From an uncultured bacterium (GTDB lineage: Bacteria > Planctomycetota > Phycisphaerae > Phycisphaerales > SM1A02): a stretch of 10,983 nucleotides of DNA. Each line of letters begins with the position of its first letter. Position 1 is the first letter of the stretch. A program made the translations under genes and the position numbers. Where the stretch lies: positions 1 through 10,983 of the forward strand of contig CAIOTP010000223.1 of assembly GCA_903861235.1 (NCBI GenBank), given 5' to 3'. The notes under the pieces were generated by a model, which was not told the DNA's origin, ran no database searches, and worked only from the letters and a program-made list of their open reading frames with translations. Below are positions 1 through 8,412 of this stretch, in pieces.

Positions 1-10
1 GACCTCCTCC

Positions 11-3000
11 ATGTTCGTTCTTCACGCCAACTGGCATCGGCACCGACTCCACCTGTGGGCCGAATCGCCGGAGGCGTATCGCAAGGGCGTGAAACCTGAG
101 CCGCGCGGCGAGGGACTTGTGCAGCACGCGTTCGCGGCCGGTGAGCGGGAGATCCTCGCGGTGGCGGACGAGATCGGGCTGAAGGTGGAAGCCGCGGAGG
201 CGGCCGCGCTGCCTCTGGTGCTTCCGTTCGAGGGTGATCGCCCCGCACCCAGCGACAGGATGGTCTCCGACCTGGGGCTGACGGTCGACACGGAGCGCGA
301 TCTTCGCCTGGAGGCGTGCGACATTCCCACCTTGGCCGTGCCGGCCGAGCGGGTGCTGGAGACGCTGCTGGCCTTCGAGGCCGCCCAGGGAGAGGACGAG
401 CATCGTGGGGGCCATGAACTCCGCTTCTGGTGCGCGGCGGCCCGGCTGGCCCTGGAGCTGGTCGAGGACCAGCGCATCGTGCCGACCGTTCAGCAGGACC
501 GGAGCGGGCGCATGGAGGCTCATTGGCGCCCGTGGCTGAGCGACGCCGGCACCGCGGAGAAGGCGGCGACGCTGCTGGCCGCCATGCCTCCCATGTGCCG
601 TGCCGTGGCCGACAATCAGGAGGCCGACGGCTGGGCCGTGCTCGAGGATTTCCTGGGCACCTGCGTGGACCGCTTCGTGCGCGGCGTGATGGTCGAGGAG
701 AGCTACCGCGACTCGATCGAGGACCGGGATCCCATGGTGGATCCGCACGTGGCCTGGCTCTGCGGACTGCTGGACCGGGCCCAGGAGGTGCCGCAGGCGA
801 GTGCGGGGGATGTGAGCCTGGTGCGCGGCGCACGCCAGTGGCTGGGTCTGCTCGAGGACATCGGCGAGGGTCGCCCCATGCGGCTCATGCTGGAGCTGAT
901 CGAGCCGCCGCCCGCGCTCTACGGCAAGAACGAAGGCGACGAGGACAAGCATCCCTGGCGCCTTGCCTTCCATCTGGTCACCACGGACGACCCGCCCACG
1001 GTGATCGACGCCGAGACCATCTGGAAGCAGGCCAGCGGAAAGGGCGGCGCGAAGAAGGGCGCGGAGAAGAGCGCCGAGCTGCTGCTGGGTGAGCTGGCCC
1101 GCGCGGCACGCATCTGGCCCAAGCTTGAGGATGCGCTCGAGGAGACCACACCCACGGGCCTGGATCTGGACACCACCGAGGCCTACGCCTTCCTGCGCGA
1201 GATCCGGCCGGTGCTGGAGGAGAGCGGCGTCCAGAGCCTGGTGCCCGACTGGTGGAGCCAGGCGAGCACGCGCGTGGGCGCACGGCTCTTCATCGAGGGC
1301 GAATCGGTCGATCCCGAGATGGGCTCCATGCAGGACGGCGTGCGCCGCGGGGGCCTGGGGCTTCACAGCGTGGTGAACTACGCGTGGCAGATTGCGCTGG
1401 GCGACCAGCCGCTTTCCATCGAGGCGTTCGAGGCGCTGGCGAAGAAGGGCAGCCCGCTGGTGCGCCTGAACGGCCGCTGGGTCGAGGTGCGCCGCGAGGA
1501 CCTGGAGCATGGCCTGAAGTTCCTGAAGCAGCATCCGGGCGGACGCATGAGCCTGCTCGAGGCGCTTCGCATGGCCCACGGCGCCGTGGAGGACGCGAAG
1601 GGCCTGCCCATCCTGGGCATGGACGCCAAGGGCTGGGTGGCCGAAGTGTTCGGTCCCACGCACGCGTCCGAGCGGCTGAAGCTCATGGAGCAGCCCAAGC
1701 GGTTCCAGGGATCGCTCCGTCCGTACCAGCTGGCGGGCCTGAGCTGGCTCGCCTTCCTCGACCGGTTCGGACTCGGCGCGTGCCTTGCGGACGACATGGG
1801 CCTGGGCAAGACCATCCAGCTGATCGCCCTGCTTCAGCACGAGCGCGAGGTGGCGCCCGAAGGCGAGCGCGTGGGCCCCACGCTGCTGGTCTGCCCCATG
1901 AGCGTGCTGGGCAACTGGCACCGTGAACTCACCCGCTTCGCACCGGAACTCTCGGTGCACATCCATCACGGCCTGGAGCGGCCGCAGGGTGAGAAGCTGA
2001 CCGCCACCGTGGCCAAGTCCGACGTGATCATCACCACCTACGCGCTGGTGGCCCGCGACAAGGAGAGTCTGGAGAAGGTGGACTGGCGGCGCGTGGCGCT
2101 CGACGAGGCGCAGCACATCAAGAACCCGCCGACCAAGCAGACCGCGGCCATCCGCTCGCTGAAGGCCGGACACCGGATCGCGCTCACCGGCACGCCGGTG
2201 GAGAACCGTCTGACGGAGCTGTGGTCGATCATGGAGTTCTGCACGCCGGGCTACCTGGGACCCATGGCCGAGTTCCGGCGACGCTTCGCGGTGCCGATCG
2301 AGCGTCATCGCGACCGCGACCGGGCGGAGCGGCTGCGCAACCTGGTGCGCCCCTTCATCCTGCGGCGCCTGAAGACGGACGCCAACGTGATCAGCGACCT
2401 GCCGCCGCTGGTGGAGAGCCGCCAGCATGTCCCGCTCACGGGCGAGCAGGCCGCGCTGTACGACCAGGTGGTCGAGGAGATGCTGGCCAAGGTGGACCGG
2501 GCCGAAGGCCTTCGTCGACGCGGCCTGGTGCTGAGTGCTCTGGTGAAGCTGAAGCAGATCTGCAACCATCCCGCGCACTACCTTCGTGAGGCGGCATCAC
2601 CCGGGGCGCCCGTGGAGGTGGTGGAGTCGGCGGAGACGCAGGCCGAAGGTTCGGACGCGCCGATCGAGGTGCCTCAGGACGGTCGGCCACTCTCCTCGCG
2701 GAGCGGCAAGAGCATCCGCCTGATGCAGATGCTGGAGGAGGTGATCGCGGCGGGAGACCGGGCGCTCATCTTCACCCAGTACCGCCAGATGGGTCACCTG
2801 CTGGTGGCCATGATCCGTCGCGAGCTGGACGTGGAATCGCTCTTCCTGCACGGCGGCACGCCGCAGGCCAAGCGCGACCAGCTGGTCGCCCGCTTCCAGG
2901 ATCCCGAGGGCACGGCGCCGCTCTTCGTGCTCAGCCTGAAGGCCGGTGGCGTGGGCCTGAACCTGACGGCGGCCAACCATGTCTTCCACTACGACCGTTG

Positions 3001-3247
3001 GTGGAACCCCGCGGTGGAGAACCAGGCCACCGACCGCGCGTTCCGCATCGGACAGCTTCGCACGGTGAACGTGCACAAGATGATCAGCGCCGGAACGCTC
3101 GAGGAACGGATCGACCAGATGATCGAGCAGAAGACCGAGCTGGCCACGCAGATCATCGGCGCCGGCGAACAGTGGCTGACCGAGCTGAGCACCGGCCAGC
3201 TGCGCGACATCCTGAGCCTGCGGACCGCCGCGCTGGAGGAGGTGTGA
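11..3247 (+). CDS. SNF2/SWI2-family DNA-dependent ATPase (bacterial HelZ-like helicase)
   Basis: A 1078-residue superfamily 2 ATPase of the SNF2 group. These proteins use ATP to translocate on double-stranded DNA and displace bound proteins; the cellular role of this bacterial branch is not settled. The C-terminal half carries every helicase motif: Walker A GLGKT (Lys600), DEAQ box (698-701), LTGTPVENR (motif III), IFTQY (motif IV), SLKAGGVGLNL (motif V) and QATDRAFRIGQ (1005-1015, motif VI with its arginine fingers). The region around residues 430-515 resembles the SNF2 helicase-associated domain (DUF3670-like), with LGLHSVVNYAW and GRWVEV. The N-terminal start MFVLHANW matches how this family usually begins, so I keep ATG at 11, although the frame stays open to the window edge and no Shine-Dalgarno is visible. 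An Ala/Glu/Pro/Asp-rich stretch of about 30 residues (roughly 862-893) sits between the two RecA-like lobes. It is followed directly by the SWIM gene. Confidence 0.95.
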   Translation: MFVLHANWHRHRLHLWAESPEAYRKGVKPEPRGEGLVQHAFAAGEREILAVADEIGLKVEAAEAAALPLVLPFEGDRPAPSDRMVSDLGLTVDTERDLRLEACDIPTLAVPAERVLETLLAFEAAQGEDEHRGGHELRFWCAAARLALELVEDQRIVPTVQQDRSGRMEAHWRPWLSDAGTAEKAATLLAAMPPMCRAVADNQEADGWAVLEDFLGTCVDRFVRGVMVEESYRDSIEDRDPMVDPHVAWLCGLLDRAQEVPQASAGDVSLVRGARQWLGLLEDIGEGRPMRLMLELIEPPPALYGKNEGDEDKHPWRLAFHLVTTDDPPTVIDAETIWKQASGKGGAKKGAEKSAELLLGELARAARIWPKLEDALEETTPTGLDLDTTEAYAFLREIRPVLEESGVQSLVPDWWSQASTRVGARLFIEGESVDPEMGSMQDGVRRGGLGLHSVVNYAWQIALGDQPLSIEAFEALAKKGSPLVRLNGRWVEVRREDLEHGLKFLKQHPGGRMSLLEALRMAHGAVEDAKGLPILGMDAKGWVAEVFGPTHASERLKLMEQPKRFQGSLRPYQLAGLSWLAFLDRFGLGACLADDMGLGKTIQLIALLQHEREVAPEGERVGPTLLVCPMSVLGNWHRELTRFAPELSVHIHHGLERPQGEKLTATVAKSDVIITTYALVARDKESLEKVDWRRVALDEAQHIKNPPTKQTAAIRSLKAGHRIALTGTPVENRLTELWSIMEFCTPGYLGPMAEFRRRFAVPIERHRDRDRAERLRNLVRPFILRRLKTDANVISDLPPLVESRQHVPLTGEQAALYDQVVEEMLAKVDRAEGLRRRGLVLSALVKLKQICNHPAHYLREAASPGAPVEVVESAETQAEGSDAPIEVPQDGRPLSSRSGKSIRLMQMLEEVIAAGDRALIFTQYRQMGHLLVAMIRRELDVESLFLHGGTPQAKRDQLVARFQDPEGTAPLFVLSLKAGGVGLNLTAANHVFHYDRWWNPAVENQATDRAFRIGQLRTVNVHKMISAGTLEERIDQMIEQKTELATQIIGAGEQWLTELSTGQLRDILSLRTAALEEV
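3235..3242 (+). promoter_or_regulatory. Ribosome binding site of the SWIM gene, inside the helicase 3' end
   Basis: GGAGGAGG is the strongest Shine-Dalgarno match on the plus strand of the window. It lies in the last codons of the helicase gene, 7 bases before GTG 3250 and 1 base before GTG 3244. The spacing favours 3250 as the start. The position implies that ribosomes finishing the helicase feed translation of the SWIM gene. Confidence 0.6.
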
Positions 3248-3249
3248 GC

Positions 3250-4137
3250 GTGAACCCGGCCCAGGGCCAGCCCCGAAAGCCCGACGCGCCCCGGCGCGTC
3301 CGGCACGGCATCAAGTTCCGCCGCAAGGAGGGTCTGCAGGGGATTCCGTGGTTCGCGAAGGCCTTCGTGGACGCGGTGGAGGGCCGCGCGTCCATGGGCG
3401 CGCGGGTGCTGGGCATGGAGTACGCCCTCAGCGGCCAGGCGGCCAGCTTCGGCCTGGAGACAGGCGTGGTGGAGGCCCTGGTGCAGGGACGATCGGCACG
3501 GCCTTATGCGGTGAAGCTCTCCCTGCCACACCTGACCCGCGAGCAGTGGGTGGAGGTCGTGCGGGCCATGGCCAGCGAGGCCATCTTCGCGGCCAAGCTG
3601 CTGGTGGGCGAGATGCCCGAGGCCATCGAGGAGCCCTTCGCCGCCTCCGGTGCCGCGCTGCTGCCCCGCGAGCCTGCCGAGCTGAAGGTGGAATGCAACT
3701 GCGGCGAGAAGCTGCCCTGCAAGCACGCGGTGGCGGTGGTGTACCTGCTGGCGGAGCGGCTGGAGGTGGATCCGCTGGCGGTCTTCTGCCTGCGGGGCCT
3801 GGATGGTCCCACGCTCCTGGAGCGCCTGCAGGAGGCCCGCACGGTGCACACCACCGGTGTGACGCAGAGCCACCAGAGCGCGCCGCTGCCCACGCAGAAG
3901 GCGCAGCTGCCACCGTTGGAGGCGTGTCTGGACGACTTCTGGCGGCCAGGCCGCAAGCTGACGGACTTCGAGCAGCTGCCCGCGGCCACCCATGTGCCGC
4001 ATGCGCTGCTGCGGCGGCTGGGAGCCAGTCCCCTGGGAGGGCGCTTCCCGCTGGTGGGGCTGTTGGCGAGCGTGCAAGACAGCGTGCGTGCCAAGGCCAT
4101 GGAGCTGCGCCGCCGGATCGAGGAAGGCGGCTCGTGA
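3250..4137 (+). CDS. SWIM zinc-finger protein, partner of the SNF2 ATPase
   Basis: A 295-residue protein with a SWIM zinc-binding motif, CxCx5CxH: Cys149, Cys151, Cys157 and His159, followed by AVAVVYLLAERL, the helix that usually follows this motif. SWIM domains bind nucleic acid or protein partners. Bacterial SWIM proteins are often encoded next to SNF2 ATPases, as here, so it is probably a DNA- or partner-binding subunit of that ATPase (inference). The N-terminal tail is rich in Arg, Lys and Pro; the segment around residues 215-290 is conserved-looking but has no function I can name. Start choice: GGAGGAGG at 3235-3242 lies 7 bases before GTG 3250, the best spacing. GTG 3244, which overlaps the upstream stop as GTGA, is the alternative and adds two residues. 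The open frame reaches further back into the helicase gene, but that part is out-of-frame shadow. The stop overlaps the next gene's start codon. Confidence 0.88.
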   Translation: MNPAQGQPRKPDAPRRVRHGIKFRRKEGLQGIPWFAKAFVDAVEGRASMGARVLGMEYALSGQAASFGLETGVVEALVQGRSARPYAVKLSLPHLTREQWVEVVRAMASEAIFAAKLLVGEMPEAIEEPFAASGAALLPREPAELKVECNCGEKLPCKHAVAVVYLLAERLEVDPLAVFCLRGLDGPTLLERLQEARTVHTTGVTQSHQSAPLPTQKAQLPPLEACLDDFWRPGRKLTDFEQLPAATHVPHALLRRLGASPLGGRFPLVGLLASVQDSVRAKAMELRRRIEEGGS

Positions 4138-4748
4138 CGCCGGTTCCGTATCAACCCTTCCGGCCGCACCCGTGGCATGGACTGGAGGCGGGTTCCGGCG
4201 CTCCGGAGCTGGTGAACGCGTACATCGAGATCACGCCCTTCGACTTGGTGAAGTACGAGATCGACAAGCGAAGCGGCTTCCTGCGCGTGGATCGGCCGCA
4301 GCGGACCAGCAGCACCCCGCCCACGCTCTACGGCTTCGTGCCGCGCACGCTGTGCGGGCCCGGCGTGGCCGCGTTGGCGGGGGTGTCCGAAGGAGACGGC
4401 GACCCTCTGGACATCTGTGTGCTGAGCGAACGGCCGATCAACCGGGCTGAAGTGATCCTGGAGGTCCGAGTGCTCGGAGGACTGCTCATGCTGGATGGCG
4501 GGCAGGCCGACGACAAGATCGTGGCGGTGCTGAAGGAAGACGCCATCTGGAGCGAGGCTCGCCGCCTGGAGGACCTTCCTCCACGGCTGGTGGAGCGGCT
4601 GCAGCACTACTTCCAGACCTACAAGATGCGCCCGGGCGAGGCGCCGAGCGCCTCGGTGCGGCAGGTGTACGGGGCCGAGCACGCCCGAGGCGTGGTCCGG
4701 GCCGCCATGCAGGACTACGCCCAGGCCTATCCCGGATCCGCGGGCTGA
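4134..4748 (+). CDS. ppa: Inorganic pyrophosphatase, family I (Chlamydia-like subtype)
   Basis: A 204-residue soluble Mg-dependent pyrophosphatase that hydrolyses diphosphate to two phosphates and so pulls biosynthetic reactions forward in the cytoplasm. The signature DGDPLD spans residues 88-93 (the three metal-binding Asp). Other active-site residues are Lys40, Glu42 and Arg54 (E. coli Lys29, Glu31, Arg43), Tyr66 (Tyr55), ADDK near residue 130, and TYK in the QTYKM segment (Tyr141-Lys142). HPWHG near the N-terminus, YIEITP and VDRPQ followed by PPTLYG are typical of the divergent Chlamydia-type enzymes. By my alignment, E. coli Tyr51 is replaced by Pro and Glu98 by Gly; the Tyr51 change is shared with that subtype. 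Start: GTG 4134 overlaps the SWIM stop as GTGA, with AGGAAGG at 4121-4127 six bases upstream, and the protein beginning fits the family. Its 3' end overlaps the convergent protease gene by 22 bases. Confidence 0.93.
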   Translation: MTPVPYQPFRPHPWHGLEAGSGAPELVNAYIEITPFDLVKYEIDKRSGFLRVDRPQRTSSTPPTLYGFVPRTLCGPGVAALAGVSEGDGDPLDICVLSERPINRAEVILEVRVLGGLLMLDGGQADDKIVAVLKEDAIWSEARRLEDLPPRLVERLQHYFQTYKMRPGEAPSASVRQVYGAEHARGVVRAAMQDYAQAYPGSAG

Positions 4749-7700
4749 GTCGGCGCCGGAAGCCGCTTGACCAGATCGTCCACGGCGGCGCGGAGCTGTG
4801 CATCCAGGTCCCGTGACTCGTCCACCGGATCGGCGGGCACGCGCAGGTCCGGCATGGCGCCGTTGTTCTCCATGTCACGTCCGTCGGGCGTGTACCAGCC
4901 ACGGAAGGGCGTGCGCACGGTGGTGCCGTCCACCAGCGTGGCGCCGCCGGTGCTGATGACCCCGCCGTAGGTCTGCTCGCCCACCAGCGTGCCTCGCTTC
5001 AGGTTGCGGAAGGCGTGGCTGATGATCTCGGCGTTGGAGAAGCTCTTCTCGTTGCAGAGCATGTTGGCGGGAAGCGTCCATCGCTGGATGTACAGGCGGT
5101 CCTGCGGGTAGCCGCGGGTGTAGCTCGGGTCCGCTCCGCGTGGCACGGTGTAGGCGTGCGGCTGGGCCATCAGGCTGGCGAGCACGCGGTCGGCCGTGCT
5201 TCCACCGCCGTTGTTCCGCACGTCCACGATCAGGCCGTCCCGCCCCTGGGCGGCAGCGCAGAGGTCGCGCTCGAAGTCCTCCAGGCTGGGCTGGCTCATG
5301 GACTGGATGTGGATGTAGCCCAGCCGCCCACCGCTCCACTCGCGCACGCGATCAGCGGCCCGAGCCACGGTGTTCTTGTAGAGCAGATCGGCCTCTTCGG
5401 AAGCGCCACACGGCGTGACCAGGCAGTCGATGGTCGCTGGGGTGCCGCCACCCTCGGGGATGCGCCGCACCGAGACCACGACCTCCTCGCCCACGCGGCC
5501 ACGAAGCAGCTGCTCCAGCGCCGTGCGCGGACCGGACGCGAGCCCGTTGACCGCCGTGATCACGTCGCCCACGCGGAGCGGCGTCTGCGTCCGTGCCGCA
5601 GGGCCCTCGGGCAGCACGGCAAGCACCTCGAAGCCGCCCGGCACCGGTCGCGTACGCACGCCCAGGCGGCCGGCCGGCCGTCGCGAGGGATTGTCCTCGT
5701 CGCGGCGGGTGGCGATGCCGGTGTGGCTGGCGTTCAGCTCCCCCAGCAGGCGGTTGGCGCACCACTCGAATTCACCGTCGGTGCGGGCGGCCACGGCCAG
5801 GCGGCGGTAGCGCTCCCGCAGGGCGGGCCAGTCCAGCCCCTTCATGGAGCCGTCGTAGAAGTTCTCCTCGAACACGCGCACCGCCTCCGTGAAGCGGTGG
5901 TCGTTCCATGCCCGGAGGTCGATGGGCGTGGAGGCGGAGAAGTCCACCGCCTTGGGCTCGCCACCCGCCGGCGCCGAGGTGCTGACCCGGCCCGACGCGA
6001 GCACGACGACCTTGTCGCCGTTCAGTCCCATCTGCGTGGCGCGACCTGCGGGCGCCACCTTCTTCTGCTCCGTGCCGTCCCACTTCACGCTGACCACCGC
6101 GGGCGTGCCTCCATCGTTGCCGGTGAACACCAGTCGATCGCCGGCCGGCGTGATCTCCAGACCGGCCTCGTCGCCCGGAAGCCGCGTGAGACGACGCACC
6201 CGCAGGTAGGCGTCGTCCAGGCGGTACGCGGGCGGCGCGTCCTGCCTGGTCTCCGCCTTCTCGGGCTTGTCACCCTTGTCCGCGTCCGAGGAGGCTTCGG
6301 ATTTGGCACCCTCCTTCGAGGACTTCTCCCCGTCCTTCCCGCCCTTGCCGGCCTTTCTGGCGTTGGGGCCGGGCAGGGGCTTCCGCTTCTTGGCGGCCTC
6401 GCCAGCGTCCTTGAAGTAGGTCTCCAGTTCGGCCTTGGTGAGGGCTTCGACCGAAGGGTCAAGGGCCAGCGTGTACACGTCGAACTCGTTGTTCACGCGG
6501 CCGGAGAGGAAGGCGAGCAGCTTGCCGTCGGCGCTGAACCGTGGAGCGCGGTCGTTGTCCGGATGGCGCGTGAGATTCACGGGTGCCGTGGAGCCGTCGG
6601 CCGAAGCCAGCCAGATGTCGCGATTGAAGTCGCGATCGTCCTGGCTGAACGCGATCCACCGGGAATCCGGACTCCATCGCCATTCGATCTCCTGATCCCA
6701 GCCCGGACGGAAGACGCGCTCCTGGCCCGACGCACGGTCGAGCAGCACCAGGTCGCCGCCCCTCCGGAAGGACAGCACCTTGCCGTCGGGACTCTCCTGG
6801 GGCTCGCGCTCCGAAGCCTCGCCGCGTGCCACCGGACGGATCTCGAAGGCCACGGCCTCGGTCCAGCGCGCGGGATCCAGTCGTGGATCTGCGGGCACCG
6901 GTTCGGCGGGCGCGGGCTTGGCTTCGTCCTTGCCGGCCTCGGGAGCGGACTTCGGTTCGGCCTCCGGCTTGGCGGCCGCTTCCGTCTTCGGGGCGTCCTC
7001 CGCCTGGGCGGCCCCGTCCGTCCTGGCAGGTTCGGCCGGCGTCTCCTGGGTCTCCGTCTTGGTGGCGGGCTGGGACTGCCTGCGGATCTCGCCGCGCGTA
7101 CGGGAGACGAGGGCCTCCAGGATGTCGTCGTTGCCCGAGGCGTCCGAGACGAAGTAGAGACGTGTGCCGTCGCTGCTCCAGGCGATGTCACGTTCCCGGA
7201 AGGGCGGCGCCGTCACGCGGACCGCGGGGGCCTTCTCGTCCATGCTCCGCACGAACACGTCGCCGTAGGCCACGAAGGCCATGGTCTTGCCGTCCGGACT
7301 CATCAGCGCCTCGGTGACATCCTTGTCGACCTTGCGCACCTCCACCGGATCGGGCTCGTCGGCCGCCGCAGTGACCTGCAGCGGCTCGGGCGCCGTGTCG
7401 GCCCTGGTCAGATCCAGGCGGTAGAGCCGGTCCCACGCGGTCAGGAAGGCGGTGCGGCCGTCGCGGCTGAGATCGAAGCCCGTGATGTCGTCGGGCAGGC
7501 GCGTGAGCTGGACACCAGGCGCCTCGGGCGGATCGCTCAGGCCTCGGCGCCACAGGTTCAGCACACCGTCGCGGTCGGACAGGTAGACGATCTGGTCGTC
7601 GGGAGCCCAGGCGGGCTGGCCGTCGTTGCCCGCCCACTGCGTCAGGCGGCGGAAGGCGTGCTCCGTGGGCACATTCGGCGTGAAGAGCCACAGGTCGCGT

Positions 7701-8263
7701 GCATCAGGGCCCCGGTAGCCGCGACGCAGCCACGAGCTTCCGCCACGCTCGAACAGCACGCGACCATCCGGGCCGGGAACCGGGCACGATCCGAAGGCGC
7801 CGTGCACCCGATCCAGGGGCCCGCCCTCGAGCGGCACCTGATACGGGCGCGGCGCGCGGTAGAGGTCGCCCTCGCGCATGGAATCCCCCATGACCACCAT
7901 GCCCCCGTCGGATCGCTGTGTCACCCCACCGAGCGACACGGCGGCGTCACCGAAGGTGAGTTGGCGCGGCTCGCCGCCACCGGCCGGCATGACCCAGAGG
8001 TTCCGGGAGCCCTCGCGTGTGCTCTCGAACACCAGCGTGGTGCCGTCCGGCGTGAATCGGGCGCGGAGGTCCTCGCCGCGGTTGGTGGTGAGGCGGACCG
8101 CCTCGCCACCGATGGCGGGGGCCTTCCACAGGTCGCCGCGCCAGCTGAAGACCACGCTCGAGCCGTCCGGCGAGGCCGCAGGGTGCCGCGGCAGGTCGAC
8201 CGGGGAGGCCCCGGGGGCCTGGACAAGGGCAAGGACGGCTGTGGCGAACAGGGTGGGGGGCAT
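4727..8263 (-). CDS. Tricorn-like protease (beta-propeller, PDZ and S41-type serine peptidase)
   Basis: An 1178-residue protease of the tricorn type, which cuts peptides into short fragments in a large chambered assembly. The first ~18 residues are hydrophobic (LFATAVLALVQAPGA), a probable signal peptide though without a clear basic start, so export to the periplasm is likely but unproven. Residues ~25-385 and ~475-780 contain WD40-like PD40 repeats (ASPDG, FTPDG, MSPDG, WSSDG, FSADG) that form the propellers. The C1 domain holds Ser846-His847 (NASHTG), PDZ is at ~866-955, and the C2 peptidase domain follows with Ser1076 in KSFSNAE and Glu1132 in MENNGAMPD. These match the Thermoplasma tricorn residues Ser745/His746, Ser965 and Glu1023, so the enzyme should be active. 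Two low-complexity inserts (~397-460, Ala/Glu/Lys/Pro; ~622-678, Lys/Gly/Ser/Glu) explain much of the extra length over the usual ~1070. AGGAG lies 8 bases before the ATG. Confidence 0.93.
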   Translation of the reverse strand: MPPTLFATAVLALVQAPGASPVDLPRHPAASPDGSSVVFSWRGDLWKAPAIGGEAVRLTTNRGEDLRARFTPDGTTLVFESTREGSRNLWVMPAGGGEPRQLTFGDAAVSLGGVTQRSDGGMVVMGDSMREGDLYRAPRPYQVPLEGGPLDRVHGAFGSCPVPGPDGRVLFERGGSSWLRRGYRGPDARDLWLFTPNVPTEHAFRRLTQWAGNDGQPAWAPDDQIVYLSDRDGVLNLWRRGLSDPPEAPGVQLTRLPDDITGFDLSRDGRTAFLTAWDRLYRLDLTRADTAPEPLQVTAAADEPDPVEVRKVDKDVTEALMSPDGKTMAFVAYGDVFVRSMDEKAPAVRVTAPPFRERDIAWSSDGTRLYFVSDASGNDDILEALVSRTRGEIRRQSQPATKTETQETPAEPARTDGAAQAEDAPKTEAAAKPEAEPKSAPEAGKDEAKPAPAEPVPADPRLDPARWTEAVAFEIRPVARGEASEREPQESPDGKVLSFRRGGDLVLLDRASGQERVFRPGWDQEIEWRWSPDSRWIAFSQDDRDFNRDIWLASADGSTAPVNLTRHPDNDRAPRFSADGKLLAFLSGRVNNEFDVYTLALDPSVEALTKAELETYFKDAGEAAKKRKPLPGPNARKAGKGGKDGEKSSKEGAKSEASSDADKGDKPEKAETRQDAPPAYRLDDAYLRVRRLTRLPGDEAGLEITPAGDRLVFTGNDGGTPAVVSVKWDGTEQKKVAPAGRATQMGLNGDKVVVLASGRVSTSAPAGGEPKAVDFSASTPIDLRAWNDHRFTEAVRVFEENFYDGSMKGLDWPALRERYRRLAVAARTDGEFEWCANRLLGELNASHTGIATRRDEDNPSRRPAGRLGVRTRPVPGGFEVLAVLPEGPAARTQTPLRVGDVITAVNGLASGPRTALEQLLRGRVGEEVVVSVRRIPEGGGTPATIDCLVTPCGASEEADLLYKNTVARAADRVREWSGGRLGYIHIQSMSQPSLEDFERDLCAAAQGRDGLIVDVRNNGGGSTADRVLASLMAQPHAYTVPRGADPSYTRGYPQDRLYIQRWTLPANMLCNEKSFSNAEIISHAFRNLKRGTLVGEQTYGGVISTGGATLVDGTTVRTPFRGWYTPDGRDMENNGAMPDLRVPADPVDESRDLDAQLRAAVDDLVKRLPAPTQPADPG

Positions 8264-8271
8264 CTGGGGGA

Positions 8272-8276
8272 CTCCT
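8272..8276 (-). promoter_or_regulatory. Ribosome binding site of the tricorn-like protease
   Basis: Read on the minus strand, AGGAG is followed by 8 bases and then ATG at 8263. This supports that ATG as the true start of the protease. Confidence 0.6.
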
Positions 8277-8398
8277 GGTCAAGTTCGGGTTCACGAAAAG
8301 GTAGCGATGCCCGTATCCGGGGTCGGCCTGCACCACCGTCGCAGGACCGAGATTCTTGCCTTTTCCAGTGGAGCATCCGATGGTTCACGCACGCAGAA

Positions 8399-8412
8399 GG
8401 GCCCCAGGGCCC
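8399..8412 (+). other. Short GC hairpin just before the small gene's ribosome site
   Basis: GGGCC at 8399-8403 can pair with GGCCC at 8408-8412 around a four-base CCAG loop. The outer arm ends three bases before the GGGAGG ribosome site at 8416-8421. It may shield or present that site, or be chance in GC-rich DNA. Confidence 0.35.

Noticed and set aside
2989..4077. A 362-codon minus-strand open frame opposite the SWIM gene
   Set aside because: It is rich in Gln, His, Arg and Leu, as expected from reversing GC-rich codons; the plus strand carries the zinc motif and the ribosome site.
11..4748. The SNF2-SWIM-ppa operon as a known defence system (DISARM or similar)
   Set aside because: None of the nucleases, methylases or other DISARM subunits is present, and the third gene is housekeeping; defence remains only one possibility.
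8356..8384. TTGCCT with GATGGT at 17-base spacing as a sigma-70 promoter for the small gene
   Set aside because: The -10 match is poor (two or three of six bases), so I mention it only inside the intergenic entry.
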